Source: Andalucia godoyi (lineage: Eukaryota > Discoba > Jakobea > Jakobida > Andaluciidae). From it: a DNA stretch of 64,000 bases. The stretch lies in assembly GCA_009859145.1 (NCBI GenBank), contig VRVR01000021.1:195507-259506 (forward strand). Reading direction: 5' to 3'. A program made the position numbers and the translations under genes. The notes under the pieces are model-generated. The model ran no database searches. It was not told where the DNA came from and saw nothing but the letters and a program-made list of their open reading frames with translations. Of the stretch, positions 17,905-27,003 are shown one piece after another; position 1 is the stretch's first letter, and every line of letters begins with the position of its first letter.

Positions 17905-18043
17905 TGTTTTGGAAGACGTACACGTTGTAGACCGCAGAGAAAAAGCATAAATATATGTGTTGAGCATCGATAAGCTAGAGTATACATACAGAGAAAATGA
18001 TGGTGATAAATGCTTCGTGTCCAATTTCGCAAACACGGTTCCA

Positions 18044-18325
18044 CTATGTGTTAAAAAAAAGAAAAAGAAGGGGGATTCGAAAGAGGATGACCGGGTGAGT
18101 ATTGTCTAATCCACACACGCACACTCGTCTTCGGTAGTTCGGTTTAAAAGGACGGAAACACAGGAAGAGAAGGGACATACCGTCTACTGGTGTAGAGAGT
18201 CGAGAGAAACCACAATGCTCGGTCAGTGACCGACGAGGAACGACTGCTGGAGGATAGTATGCCGGGAGCTTCACTTCTTTTCTCTCGACATTAGCTGGCC
18301 GTTTTACTCGTACTTCCTCCATCAT
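18044..18325 (-). CDS. Possible small two-exon protein
   Basis: Tentative. From ATGATG at 18325 a basic, Pro-containing frame (MMEEVRVKRPANVERKEV, then LPAYYPPAVVPRRSL) runs to a good donor (GTATGT at 18180). An acceptor (gattag ending at 18106) rejoins the same frame and gives a hydrophobic C-terminus (VILFRIPLLFLFF). The product would be about 68 residues. The 75-nt intron is in frame and contains no stop, so splicing does not change the end. Another protein-like fragment on the same strand (about 18427-18567, MTPNVKQIDLSF onward) could be an upstream exon or a separate small gene. No family recognised. Confidence 0.3.
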   Translation of the reverse strand: MMEEVRVKRPANVERKEVKLPAYYPPAVVPRRSLTEHCGFSRLSTPVDGMSLLFLCFRPFKPNYRRRVCVCGLDNTHPVILFRIPLLFLFFNT

Positions 18326-18761
18326 TCTGTTGATTTTTTCTTCTTCTTCACACACTTCTTATGCTCAATGACATGAACGCGAGCAGGCATTTCAAGACAA
18401 GAGCGGAGGGGGAAAAAAATCAAGACAAACGAACAGAAGACAAAACACGAGAAAGATGGAGGAGGCCGTTCGCGCCAAAAATGAGAGTGGCCACTACGAC
18501 TGCCTCGCTGTCTGTGGCTGCAGCAAAAGAGAGGTCAATTTGCTTCACATTTGGTGTCATTGCATCCTCGAACGTACAGCCTCCATGGATCGACCGACGA
18601 GAAACAAGCAAGTAAAATAGACATAAACCAGTGCTTGTTTCTGTCGTCTTTATTTTCTTCTGTTTCTTCTTCTCTGTCGTTTCACTGCCAAGAAAAGGAG
18701 GGTAGGAAAAAAACAAAAACAAAAAAAGAAAGAGCAACACAAGCACACCAGCATAGTACGT
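18326..18761. other. Divergent promoter space with unresolved small frames
   Basis: Between the tentative small gene and the gene starting at 18762. Short protein-like frames exist on both strands (minus, ending near 18427; plus, 18361-18615) that overlap each other, so at most one is real. The right half is A-rich and probably serves as the promoter and leader of the plus-strand gene. Confidence 0.3.
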
Positions 18762-19640
18762 ATGGCAACAGCATCGCAGAGACTTCACGAGGCGTTCGAT
18801 GAAGCGCATCTTCCTCTAAAGGTAGCACACTCCACAGCGGAATTTTCTTCGCGTCGTGGTCAAATGAGCGCGACAAGCTCCTTCATGATGGATATTCGAA
18901 AAGAAAAGTCAAAGGGAAAAAACGAGTTTGCACAAAAGTTCGTGATTCATCCAGGGGGCGCGTCGATCGACATTGTGGATACGGATGCTGCGTTGCGTCA
19001 GCTGATCCTCAAGGTGAACGAAGGGGAGGAAGGAGTGCCATCCTTCATCACGTTTGAAACTCGACAGTGGAATTCGACTACCAGGAAGTTCATGACCCGA
19101 ATGAACAAACAGGAAGTACAAGCATCGTCTCGCCGATTCTTGATTGGAATGGACGAACTGCATTGCTTCTTTGCGGAGCTTCCAAAGAATTCCCGCTGCG
19201 ACACCATCAAGCATGCGCACGAAGCTCTCCGACCCAAGGAGCTCCGAAACACATCCGAGTACAAGCGTCAAGGAGAATGGTTCCTCGTTCCCGTGCACGA
19301 TTCGCAGCTTCTTCAGAAACTGGAAACCATCGTCTCTTCGCACGCGAGGAGAGCTGAAGTCCTTTCCAGTTCCGTTAACACACGCGCACTCGACGGAGCA
19401 AATACTTCTACAAGTGCGTACTATCGGAATACGGGGCTTCGGGGAGGCGCTGGGAAGTGGCCTGGGAAGGGCCGACCGCACGTTTGTTCCGAAGTTCTGC
19501 ATTGGAATCAAATGGAGTTCTGCCGCGGATCCTTGCAGCACCCTGATCATCGCACCCGAAGCCTCAGCAACTGGCATCGAGTGTTTCGAAACACCGAGGA
19601 GGCAACCGCAGATGTCAAGGGCCAGTCATGGGTTGACTAG
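18762..19640 (+). CDS. Unknown protein resembling bacterial/phage hypotheticals
   Basis: 292 residues. No named family. The central stretch KRQGEWFLVPV and the C-terminal stretch RGSLQHPDHRTRSLSNWHRV followed by FRNTEEA resemble, from memory, conserved blocks of uncharacterised bacterial and phage proteins; this is recollection, not a search result. An N-terminal basic region precedes a beta-rich part (FVIHPGGASIDIVDTD). The region between the two conserved blocks is Ser/Thr/Gly-rich and looks like an insertion. There is no signal peptide or TM segment. The stop lies 18 bp before a long (TC)n tract. If the resemblance holds, this is a candidate for horizontal transfer. Confidence 0.6.
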   Translation: MATASQRLHEAFDEAHLPLKVAHSTAEFSSRRGQMSATSSFMMDIRKEKSKGKNEFAQKFVIHPGGASIDIVDTDAALRQLILKVNEGEEGVPSFITFETRQWNSTTRKFMTRMNKQEVQASSRRFLIGMDELHCFFAELPKNSRCDTIKHAHEALRPKELRNTSEYKRQGEWFLVPVHDSQLLQKLETIVSSHARRAEVLSSSVNTRALDGANTSTSAYYRNTGLRGGAGKWPGKGRPHVCSEVLHWNQMEFCRGSLQHPDHRTRSLSNWHRVFRNTEEATADVKGQSWVD

Positions 19641-19655
19641 TCAGCTCATCCCTCC

Positions 19656-19658
<3 letters not shown>

Positions 19659-19750
<92 letters not shown>
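19659..19750. repeat. (TC)46 microsatellite
   Basis: An uninterrupted TC dinucleotide run of about 92 bp directly after the stop of the preceding gene. The rest of the 19641-20349 gap is A/T-rich with no supported gene. Confidence 0.95.
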
Positions 19751-19753
<3 letters not shown>

Positions 19754-20349
19754 CTCGCTCGCTCGCAACAAAGCAGAATTGCGGACGGACGATACCAAAT
19801 CAAAGTGAATTAAGAGCAAAAAGAGAGAACCGAGAAATTGTGAGAAGTGAGGGAGATTTTCGTTTTTATTTAGTTCTAATCGGATGAGGGGAAAAACAGA
19901 CGCTACGTTAGGGGGACTTTCAAGCATTTTGTCAAAGATGATGAAAACGAAATACAAAAACACAATAAGTTCTGTCCGCTTTCTTTGTCCAATTACAACT
20001 GCTGTACACTTCTCGCAGCAACAAGCTTCTTGTAGCTGCACTTGATGCTAGATTCTCTCTACAGATTTTTCCGCCTCCCTTTTTGGGATTAACGCTCATT
20101 TGCCCATTTGTGGTATTCCGACTCGATGTTTGGTGTTTTTAAATTATTGTTATTATTATTTTCCGGGGGAAAAACAACATATTCATGAATTTATGTTTTC
20201 TTTTTTTTTAAATTCACTTTAATTATCCATTAAAGGAGTAGACAGAAAAGGAGAAAAAAGGAGAGGAGGGAAAAAGAAAGGAAAGGAAAAACAGGTAGGA
20301 GTCGCGGAAGGAATTGAAAAGCGAAAAACAACAGGAGAATTTGGAGTGA

Positions 20350-20592
20350 ATGGCTGAGGCGCGCGAAGAGCAATTTGTAGATCCCGAGGATGTCCCTGCC
20401 GAGTTCGATCGGTCGAGTTTCATGTCGTATGTGCGTCTATCCAAGGAAAAAGGTGCGCTGATTGGCGTTGCGTTTCTGGTTATCACTACAGTTATCATGG
20501 CAATCATTCTTTCCCAAACGTCACATGCATCGGGCTCTTCATCCTCAGATTCCAAAGTCAATGCCACTGCTGCTGCTCTACTAGACTTTTAA
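20350..20592 (+). CDS. Small single-TM protein
   Basis: 80 residues. A 36-residue acidic then basic N-terminus is followed by one strong TM segment (ALIGVAFLVITTVIMAIIL, about 36-54) and a Ser-rich tail ending LLDF. Not recognised. The layout, with charged cytosolic N-terminus, single hydrophobic helix and short polar tail, fits a small tail-proximal membrane protein. The long A/G-rich leader and the following AATAAA at about 20662 support an expressed unit. It is convergent with the TSG101 gene, 145 bp apart. Confidence 0.55.
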   Translation: MAEAREEQFVDPEDVPAEFDRSSFMSYVRLSKEKGALIGVAFLVITTVIMAIILSQTSHASGSSSSDSKVNATAAALLDF

Positions 20593-20737
20593 TCATCAGC
20601 GTCATCAACATCTCCATGTCACTTCCTTTCCCCCCTTCCTCATTCAATCCCAGAGCGTTGCAATAAATGAACAACACAATGGACTTACAACGGCCAGCGA
20701 CAATCCAAGGATTGAACACCGTGCTTGTTTTACTTCT

Positions 20738-22218
20738 TCATACAGTCACAAACGAACCTTGTTTAGATTGTTGTGTCTGCATCTGCGGCTGCTGTTGTTG
20801 GGCCATCATCATGGATCTGATTTTCTTGGCGAGAGCGCGCGCAAGGAACCTCTTGGTGGCATTGTCGCGGACGATTTTCAAGTGCTGTTCGACAGTGACG
20901 GCGCCTCGTTCGACGGCCTTGGACGCATAGTAGAGAAGATCATCATACGCAGCATCTTCTGCCAGGCAATCATAGTATTGCTGTGCCAAAAAATCCGCCG
21001 GCACAAATATTTGGTCGGGATCGACGGCCTCTCCGCGCGCCTCAAGACGCTCAATGTCCTCGGCAAGAACCCCGGACTCGGCCTCGTACGACCGGATGCG
21101 CGCTTCGGCAGCCGAGATCTCCGAGGCCAAATCAACTTGCAGTGTCGAAGCCGTGCGCGACCGCTGTCCAAGCGCCGATTCCTGGTCCCACAACGCACGC
21201 ATCTCGGCACCCATCTGCGCTTGGAACTGTTGTAATACTACACGCACCTTCTGGTCTACAGACGCCGCGTACTGGGCATGCGCTGACTGCGCAGGGGGCT
21301 GTGCAGACACGACGGCAGCATGATTCACACTAGTGGAGGCAATAGCAGCAGCGGCGGCAGAGTTCCCCATGGTGTTGGCACGAGTGGCCGTTGGAGGATA
21401 GCCATACGACGTTGGTGGCTGCTGCTGTGGCTGTTGGATGGCGACGGTGGGTTTTGAATAGACGGGTGGTTCTTGGCTAAACGCACTGGCCATCACTGTC
21501 AGCAGCTCAAACATTGTCGATGATCCACCTTTCCACTATTCCCATTGCAACGATCACATTAGTAATTGGATTTCATCACCACGAAACAATGAACAGCGAG
21601 CAAGAACAGAAACGAAAAAGGAAAAGAAAAAAACACCAACAACAACCCAAAAAAAAAAAAAAAGGCAAAGAACACATGCGTTTTGAAGGTAGGGATGGAC
21701 AAAGGTCCCAGTGGCTTGAACATTCTTGTGGCCTTCCTTGATGATCATTTGTGGAGTGGGCACAACGACAGGTATTGGCGGTTGGATGGGATATGCATGT
21801 GGTATGTGAATTGACACTGGAATATTATACTGCGCGCCTCGAAAGTCAATAGGAATAGTCCCCGTCAATGCGATCACATTCACATATCTTCCATTTCCAA
21901 CTTCTAATAACCGAACGTAAGAAAAAAACCACGACCATTGATCATTAGACATTTTCCATCACTCGACTAGAAAACAGAAAAAACAACAACTGAAAAATAA
22001 ACAAAAAACAAAGACACAGAAGAAGAAGAAGAGAAGCACAAGAGGAAGGAGAGGGAATGGACGGAGGACATACGAAGAGAACCGAGTCTAGGAGTCAGCG
22101 AGTTGCACGATGAACACACTGCAACGACATCCTGACGAACAGCCGCATCATGGCGATAGTCTCTACACTGCATAATAAGCGACTGCACTTGCGCATTCAG
22201 TGCATACGCTTGATTCAT
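20738..22218 (-). CDS. TSG101: TSG101/Vps23, ESCRT-I subunit, three exons
   Basis: Exons 22218-22074, 21903-21680 and 21535-20738 join to a 388-residue protein, close to the ~390 of animal TSG101. ESCRT-I binds ubiquitinated cargo at endosomes and recruits ESCRT-II/III. Exons 1-2 encode the UEV domain (CRDYRHDAAVRQDVV; VIALTGTIPIDFRGAQYNIP; VHPYLQ|W). Exon 3 has the EPPVYSKP turn, a Pro/Gln/Ala-rich linker, a coiled coil and the C-terminal steadiness box (IFVPADFLAQQYYDCLAEDA, then LKIVRDNATKRFLARAL). Intron 1 (170 nt) is GTATGT...TTAG. Intron 2 (144 nt) appears to be GC-AG (AAC|GCATGT, branch TACTAAT, acceptor AATAG), which restores the expected YLQN-W junction in frame. Confidence 0.9.
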
Positions 22219-22570
22219 CTTCCCTTGAAAAAATTTCTCTTTTTAGACAATCTATAATATTTAAAAAACGCGACGTCACCAATAATAATAATAATAATAT
22301 AATAATAATAATAATAACTTTAATCATATGAGAGGGTGGAAAAAAAAAGGAAATGAGAAGAGCAACGAAAACAAGGGAAAGTGAGGCAAGCCGAGTTCCA
22401 CAGAATGCAGATTCGGATGAATGTCGACAGATGGCGACGCTCGCAGAACTTTGCTCATTCCCAGCGGAGAATATCTTCCTCGCGGCAGCAGCACTATGAG
22501 TCCTTTGTACAGGCATTTTTCATTGGAGTAGTTGTGAGGTATCTACGGATTTGAATGTCAGGGACGGCGA
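22219..22570. other. Divergent promoter space, TSG101/amylase
   Basis: It contains an (ATA)n-type microsatellite at about 22279-22316 upstream of the TSG101 start. The amylase-side half is more G+C-rich. No gene is supported. Confidence 0.5.
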
Positions 22571-24064
22571 ATGAGGATGGGCATGAGGATGAGGATGAGC
22601 AAGAGTGTGATGCGATTAATGTGTGTTGTGCTGGTTGCGAGTGGCGTGGCGAGTGGGCTGAGTCGGGAAGAGTGGCGCAATCGGACGGTATACCAGGCGC
22701 TGACGGATCGGTTTGCCCTGTCGCCGCCATCGCGCACATCAAGTCCTCCATGTAAGGATCTCCGAGGATATTGCGGCGGGACCTTTGCCGGTCTGACAGC
22801 AATGCTTCCGTACCTCGTCGAGCTGGGGTTTGATGCCGTGTGGATCTCGCCGGTTGCGCCGCAAGTGGACGATGGAAGTGCGGGCGGCTACCATGGCTAC
22901 TGGATGCAAACCGTCGATGCGCGGTCCGTCAACCCGCACTTTGGATCCGCGCAGGACTTGTTGACATTCGTCACCACCGCCCATCGTGCGGGAGTGGCCG
23001 TCATGGCGGACGTGGTTGCGAACCACATGGGCCCGGTTGGCACCGACTACGGCCGCCTGGACCCGTTCTCGTCCGCAGACTACTTCCACCCGTGGTGCGA
23101 GATCACCGACTGGGGCAACCAATCGCAGGTTGAAGTGTGTCGGCTTGCCTCATTGCCAGATCTCGATCAGAGCCACCCGTTTGTGCGATCGACACTCATC
23201 GACTGGATCCAGCAGCTGGTCGTGACATTCGGGTTCGACGGCGTGCGCATCGACACGGTCCCCGAGGTGCATCCAGACTTTTGGTCGGCGTTTGCAGAGG
23301 CAGCTGGCGTGTTTACGATCGGCGAGGTGTTCAACGGCGATGTTGGATACTTGGCGCGGTATGCCCAGGAAGCCTCCGTCCTCGATGCGGTGCTCTCGTA
23401 TCCAATGTTCTTCTCGCTTCGCAGCGTGTTTGCGCAGCAGCAGTCCATGCGACAGATTGAGACAACATGGTTCCGCTATCTGCAGGCCTTTCCAAAATCG
23501 CTTCCATTCCTCGGCACCTTCTACGACAACCACGACAATGCGCGTGCGCTCGGACTCAACCCGGACCGCACGCTCTACAAGAATGCGCTCGCCTATGTCC
23601 TGTTCGCAGAGGGCCTGCCCATCGTGTACTACGGGTCCGAACAGGCGTTCAGCGGCGGAAATGATCCGCTCAACCGCGAGTCGCTCTGGCCGCACTACGA
23701 CCCAACTTCGGAAATGTACCTGTGGATCCAGACGTTGAATCGCATTCGCAAAAATCGACCAGAGGATATGTACGGTGCGCCACAGGTCCAGCGATATGCA
23801 GACGACAGCTTCTATGCGTTCTCGCGCGGCATGACACTCGTCTTGATGACGAATGTGGGCGGCGGGCAGCAGGTGCAGCCTGTGAATCGTCGCATCACAT
23901 ACCATCCGTTTCAGATCGGGTCGACAATCTGCGAGATTCTCCTGAGCGCGGCGATGAACCCCAAGTTGCCGGGGTCCTTGCAGCAGGATTGCATCACGGT
24001 CACGTCCTCGGGGTTCGATGTTTCGCTTGTGAATGGGATGCCAAAGGTATATACTCTTGCATAG
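22571..24064 (+). CDS. Secreted alpha-amylase, GH13
   Basis: 497 residues. Endo-acting hydrolase of alpha-1,4 glucans, of the fungal (Taka-amylase) type. The start is ambiguous among clustered Met codons (MRMGMRMRMS); a signal peptide follows (MRLMCVVLVASGVASG, cleavage near 30). Hallmarks: YQALTDRFAL, GYHGYWMQ, DVVANHMG, nucleophile D228 in GFDGVRIDTV, acid/base E252 in IGEVFNG and D322 in YDNHDN, so the enzyme should be active. It ends with a short beta domain and no starch-binding module. Third codon positions are visibly richer in G and C than in neighbouring genes. It is likely used to digest external or phagocytosed starch. Confidence 0.93.
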   Translation: MRMGMRMRMSKSVMRLMCVVLVASGVASGLSREEWRNRTVYQALTDRFALSPPSRTSSPPCKDLRGYCGGTFAGLTAMLPYLVELGFDAVWISPVAPQVDDGSAGGYHGYWMQTVDARSVNPHFGSAQDLLTFVTTAHRAGVAVMADVVANHMGPVGTDYGRLDPFSSADYFHPWCEITDWGNQSQVEVCRLASLPDLDQSHPFVRSTLIDWIQQLVVTFGFDGVRIDTVPEVHPDFWSAFAEAAGVFTIGEVFNGDVGYLARYAQEASVLDAVLSYPMFFSLRSVFAQQQSMRQIETTWFRYLQAFPKSLPFLGTFYDNHDNARALGLNPDRTLYKNALAYVLFAEGLPIVYYGSEQAFSGGNDPLNRESLWPHYDPTSEMYLWIQTLNRIRKNRPEDMYGAPQVQRYADDSFYAFSRGMTLVLMTNVGGGQQVQPVNRRITYHPFQIGSTICEILLSAAMNPKLPGSLQQDCITVTSSGFDVSLVNGMPKVYTLA

Positions 24065-24114
24065 GATAGTCCTTGTTCTCTCTTCCTCTTCCGTCCCTCT
24101 TGGCTCCATCATCA

Positions 24115-24152
<38 letters not shown>

Positions 24153-24468
24153 TTGATAGTGTGGACTGTGTAACAAACGAATTCACGTTTTCCCGGTTGT
24201 GCCTGGCGTCCCTGCGTTTGGCGTCTGCCGCTCTGCAAAAACGGCCTTGCGTTCGCCGCACGATTCGCCATCCAGACTTTCTGATTACCCAACGACTGTA
24301 AGAGATATGCAGAATACGCATCATCATCCGCGAAATCTCAGCAGGCATATTCAATCGTTTCTTCATGTATTTTTCAGTGGTTTTTGCAACTGTCTTCCCG
24401 TGAGAGTGAAAGAAAATTCTTGTCTTGGCTGTATTTTTTGGATTTGGATTTGGATTTGGATTTCGGAA
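24065..24468. other. Intergenic with (ATT)n microsatellite
   Basis: A run of about 45 bp of ATT/ATC trinucleotides (about 24107-24153) follows the amylase stop. The remainder should hold the promoter of the WD40 gene, whose frame is open upstream but has its most plausible ATG at 24469. TTTGGA repeats lie at 24440-24463. Confidence 0.5.
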
Positions 24469-25899
24469 ATGGAGTACTGCATTGCTGCATGTTCTCTTGA
24501 TTCCACGCTGTGCATTATGGATCCAGTGTCGGGAACGGTTTTATCGACGCTGCAAAAAGGACCAGTTGCGAATGAAAACGTGCTGGTGCAAGTTGGCCGC
24601 TACATTCTGACTGCGCAAGGCTCGACTCTCACATGTCATCTCACACCGCCACTTGATCGGCAGCTCGATGCTTTAGATCCCGAGTCGTTTCAGCAGAGCA
24701 ATGCTAACAACTTCAGCAGCAGTAATGGTAACAGCAACAGCAACAGCAACAGCAACAGTAGCAGCAGTAGTAGCAGCAGCAGCAATGCCAATGACCTGTT
24801 ATCGGATCCGACGTTTCAATGGAAATCGCACGTACAGGAACCGATTACCGCGCTTGCAGTGACTTCGGATGCGTCATTTGTTATTGGGGGCTCGCACACT
24901 GGGAAGGTATCGATCTGGATGGCCGCAACAGGCAGCCTGCTTGTCGTTCGTCACGTGCATTCGCGAGAAATCACGTCGATAAAGTGCAGCGATGAAATTG
25001 TGTGGAGCGGGTGCATGGATGCGACAGTGAAACAGCACTCGATTTCGCAGTTGCTGTTGGATAGTATAGTGAACCCGCTGCGAATTCTCTCGCAGCATAC
25101 GCTTGGAATCAAGTCGCTGCAGTATTCGAATGGGTGGCTGGTGTCGGTTGGTGCCGATCGACAGGTGCATGTGTGGTCCGAGAGAGAATCGGCAGAAGTG
25201 GTGTCGTTCAGTTTGCCAAGCCAAGGAACATGTGCCGCGCTTTCCGCAGATACACATACGTTGGTCGTCGGTTCCGTTACCGGCGCAATGTTTGTGATTC
25301 AATTATATCCTTTTCCGCCAGCAGTTTCCGATGAAACTGTGACGTCCGTCGATGGCCACTCGGCACAGGTCACGTCTCTCCAGTTTAACGCACTTGGAAA
25401 CCGACTGATCTCGTCGTCACAGGATGGTTCGGTGCGGCTGTGGGACACTCATTCGTGGACGTGCGTAGTGTCCCACGACATGCGAAAAAACGCAGTCACC
25501 GTAGCGCGCTTTCTGGATGTGTATCCCACATCCGAGGAGACAGAAGATGAAAACCCGGTGCTTGGAATGCTGCAAAAGTACCCTTTGGAGGCCGATGCAG
25601 AAATCGATGCGTCTGCCGTGCTGGGTGCCGAAAGCGACGAATCGGTGGCCCAGCTTCTGAGGGAACTGCGCATGCTCGGAGGAGACGTCGGTGATCTCCA
25701 GCTCGACTCGGTTCTCCAGCAAATCGGAGGTGGAGCGTTGGACGACTTTTCCTTCGAGGATGAAGACGTCCGGGACGAGCTTGAGGAGTCTCGGCAGCAA
25801 GGAAAGGCGTTGTATGCAGAGTGTGTGCACGAGCTTCTCGATGTCATCAAGCTTACTCGGCAGCCCTCGGCTTCCTCCTCCGCTCGTCGGAAATTGTAA
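24469..25899 (+). CDS. WDR18/Ipi3-like WD40 protein
   Basis: 476 residues. WD40 propeller most like WDR18/Ipi3, a subunit of the Rix1 (PELP1-WDR18-TEX10) complex that matures the 60S ribosomal subunit in the nucleus. Supporting features: an N-terminal propeller blade beginning MEYCIAACSLDSTLCI, FVIGGSHTGKVSIWMAATGSLL, the blade SREITSIKCS, VTSLQFNALGNRLISSSQDG followed by SVRLWDTHSW, and a C-terminal acidic helix (about 430-465). A long Asn/Ser run (about 78-105) is inserted in an early blade. WD40 proteins are easily confused, so the family name is probable rather than certain. Confidence 0.72.
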   Translation: MEYCIAACSLDSTLCIMDPVSGTVLSTLQKGPVANENVLVQVGRYILTAQGSTLTCHLTPPLDRQLDALDPESFQQSNANNFSSSNGNSNSNSNSNSSSSSSSSSNANDLLSDPTFQWKSHVQEPITALAVTSDASFVIGGSHTGKVSIWMAATGSLLVVRHVHSREITSIKCSDEIVWSGCMDATVKQHSISQLLLDSIVNPLRILSQHTLGIKSLQYSNGWLVSVGADRQVHVWSERESAEVVSFSLPSQGTCAALSADTHTLVVGSVTGAMFVIQLYPFPPAVSDETVTSVDGHSAQVTSLQFNALGNRLISSSQDGSVRLWDTHSWTCVVSHDMRKNAVTVARFLDVYPTSEETEDENPVLGMLQKYPLEADAEIDASAVLGAESDESVAQLLRELRMLGGDVGDLQLDSVLQQIGGGALDDFSFEDEDVRDELEESRQQGKALYAECVHELLDVIKLTRQPSASSSARRKL

Positions 25900-26172
25900 T
25901 TCTCTACTTCTTGCATTCTTGTTATGATTTTTACCCGTTGTTATTCTCGCCGAGTATATTGAAGAAATGAAAAACAAAAAGGAACAGAGAACCCCCGTTG
26001 TTCGTGTGTGCAATATGAAACGTAAATCCAATGGGGAAGATGAACAATCGTTAAACAGGGAGAGGATTTTCACGACTATGTTACTGTTTATGGGATTCTG
26101 AGGATCCCATTGTAAGAACGAGAGTGTGGTGTTGAGATATGAGTGAGTGAGAGGGACATGAATGTGTATATA

Positions 26173-26204
<32 letters not shown>

Positions 26205-26262
26205 TGTGTGTGTGTGGATATGCGGGAATGGGGGAGTGTGCGAGACTGTCTGCAGCAGCTGA
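25900..26262. other. Convergent 3' space with GT/GA microsatellites
   Basis: A mixed (GT)n(GA)n(GT)n tract lies at about 26163-26216 within the shared 3' region of the WD40 gene and PAM16. No gene is supported. Confidence 0.5.
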
Positions 26263-26664
26263 TCATGACTTTGGAGGGGCATTGGCCTCGGCTTGCTGCT
26301 GCTCCCTTGCAAAGAATTCTTCGAGATTCCAATTATTTTCCTTTTCGATTGTTTCTCGAGCCCTGTAGATCTTGGATTGAATGTAGAACGAGCCTCCTTT
26401 TGACGGTTCGTTTGCATTGAACATGCGTTCATAGACCTTGGCCGCATCCTGTGCCGTTGCATTATCCTTGAGCCCCAGCACCGACTTTGCTTCCTCGAGA
26501 TTCATCGGTCGTGGTCTCAATCCACGCATGTGCGACGGTCCAGCGACTTGAAACCCGCCCGATGCACGCACATGCCGGAACGCATCCACCGCAGACTTTA
26601 GGACAATCCCCCCACCAATCACAAGAACTCGCGCCAGCAGTCTCCCAATGAACGGATTCGACAT
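26263..26664 (-). CDS. PAM16: PAM16/TIM16, mitochondrial import motor subunit
   Basis: 133 residues. J-like subunit of the presequence translocase motor that pairs with PAM18 and restrains its stimulation of mitochondrial Hsp70. The hydrophobic N-terminus (RLLARVLVIGGGIVLKSAVDAF) is followed by the degenerate J domain: MNLEEAKSVLGL, then GGSFYIQSKIYRARETIE. The HPD tripeptide of true J proteins is absent, as expected for PAM16. The length is normal for the family. The leader contains a 7-bp tandem repeat. Confidence 0.93.
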   Translation of the reverse strand: MSNPFIGRLLARVLVIGGGIVLKSAVDAFRHVRASGGFQVAGPSHMRGLRPRPMNLEEAKSVLGLKDNATAQDAAKVYERMFNANEPSKGGSFYIQSKIYRARETIEKENNWNLEEFFAREQQQAEANAPPKS

Positions 26665-26693
26665 TGGAAAAGCCTAAGACACGCACAGCCGAA

Positions 26694-26736
26694 AGAAACA
26701 AGAAACAAGAAACAAGAAACAAGAAACAAGAAACAA
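26694..26736. repeat. 7-bp tandem repeat (AAGAAAC)n in PAM16 leader
   Basis: About six direct copies of a heptamer between the PAM16 ATG (26664) and the divergent gene. Read in the PAM16 sense it is a pyrimidine-rich GTTTCTT tract about 30 bp before the start codon. The rest of the 26665-27003 interval is A/T-rich promoter space. Confidence 0.9.
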
Positions 26737-27003
26737 AAGAACGCCATAAACAACAAAACCAAAGCTTGGAAAAATGCGAATTGCGATCCTCTTCCTCACT
26801 ACTGCATAGAGGCGCCTCAAGTTCATCTGTTTATTTCGCGCTCCCTCAGCATTGAAAGCTGACTGTAGTACCATTTGTTTTTTCATTCCTTTTCTTGTTG
26901 TTATCAACGTTCCTTTTTTAAACAGTAAAGTATTTATACTATACGAACCCTTTAAAATTACAACAATAAATATATTTAGAAAGCGGTGAGAGGGAGCGAT
27001 GTG

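Noticed and set aside
19144-19887. Plus-strand frame with a (Ser-Leu)n run
   Set aside because: It is a second-frame reading of the upstream gene continued through the (TC)n tract; nothing upstream supports it.
23150-24292. Long minus-strand open frame opposite the amylase gene
   Set aside because: It mirrors a G+C-rich coding sequence and has no domain; antisense frames are common in such genes.
24148-24366. 72-codon basic minus-strand frame between amylase and WD40 genes
   Set aside because: Starts inside a region needed as the WD40 promoter, shows no known motif and ends at a microsatellite; not enough support.
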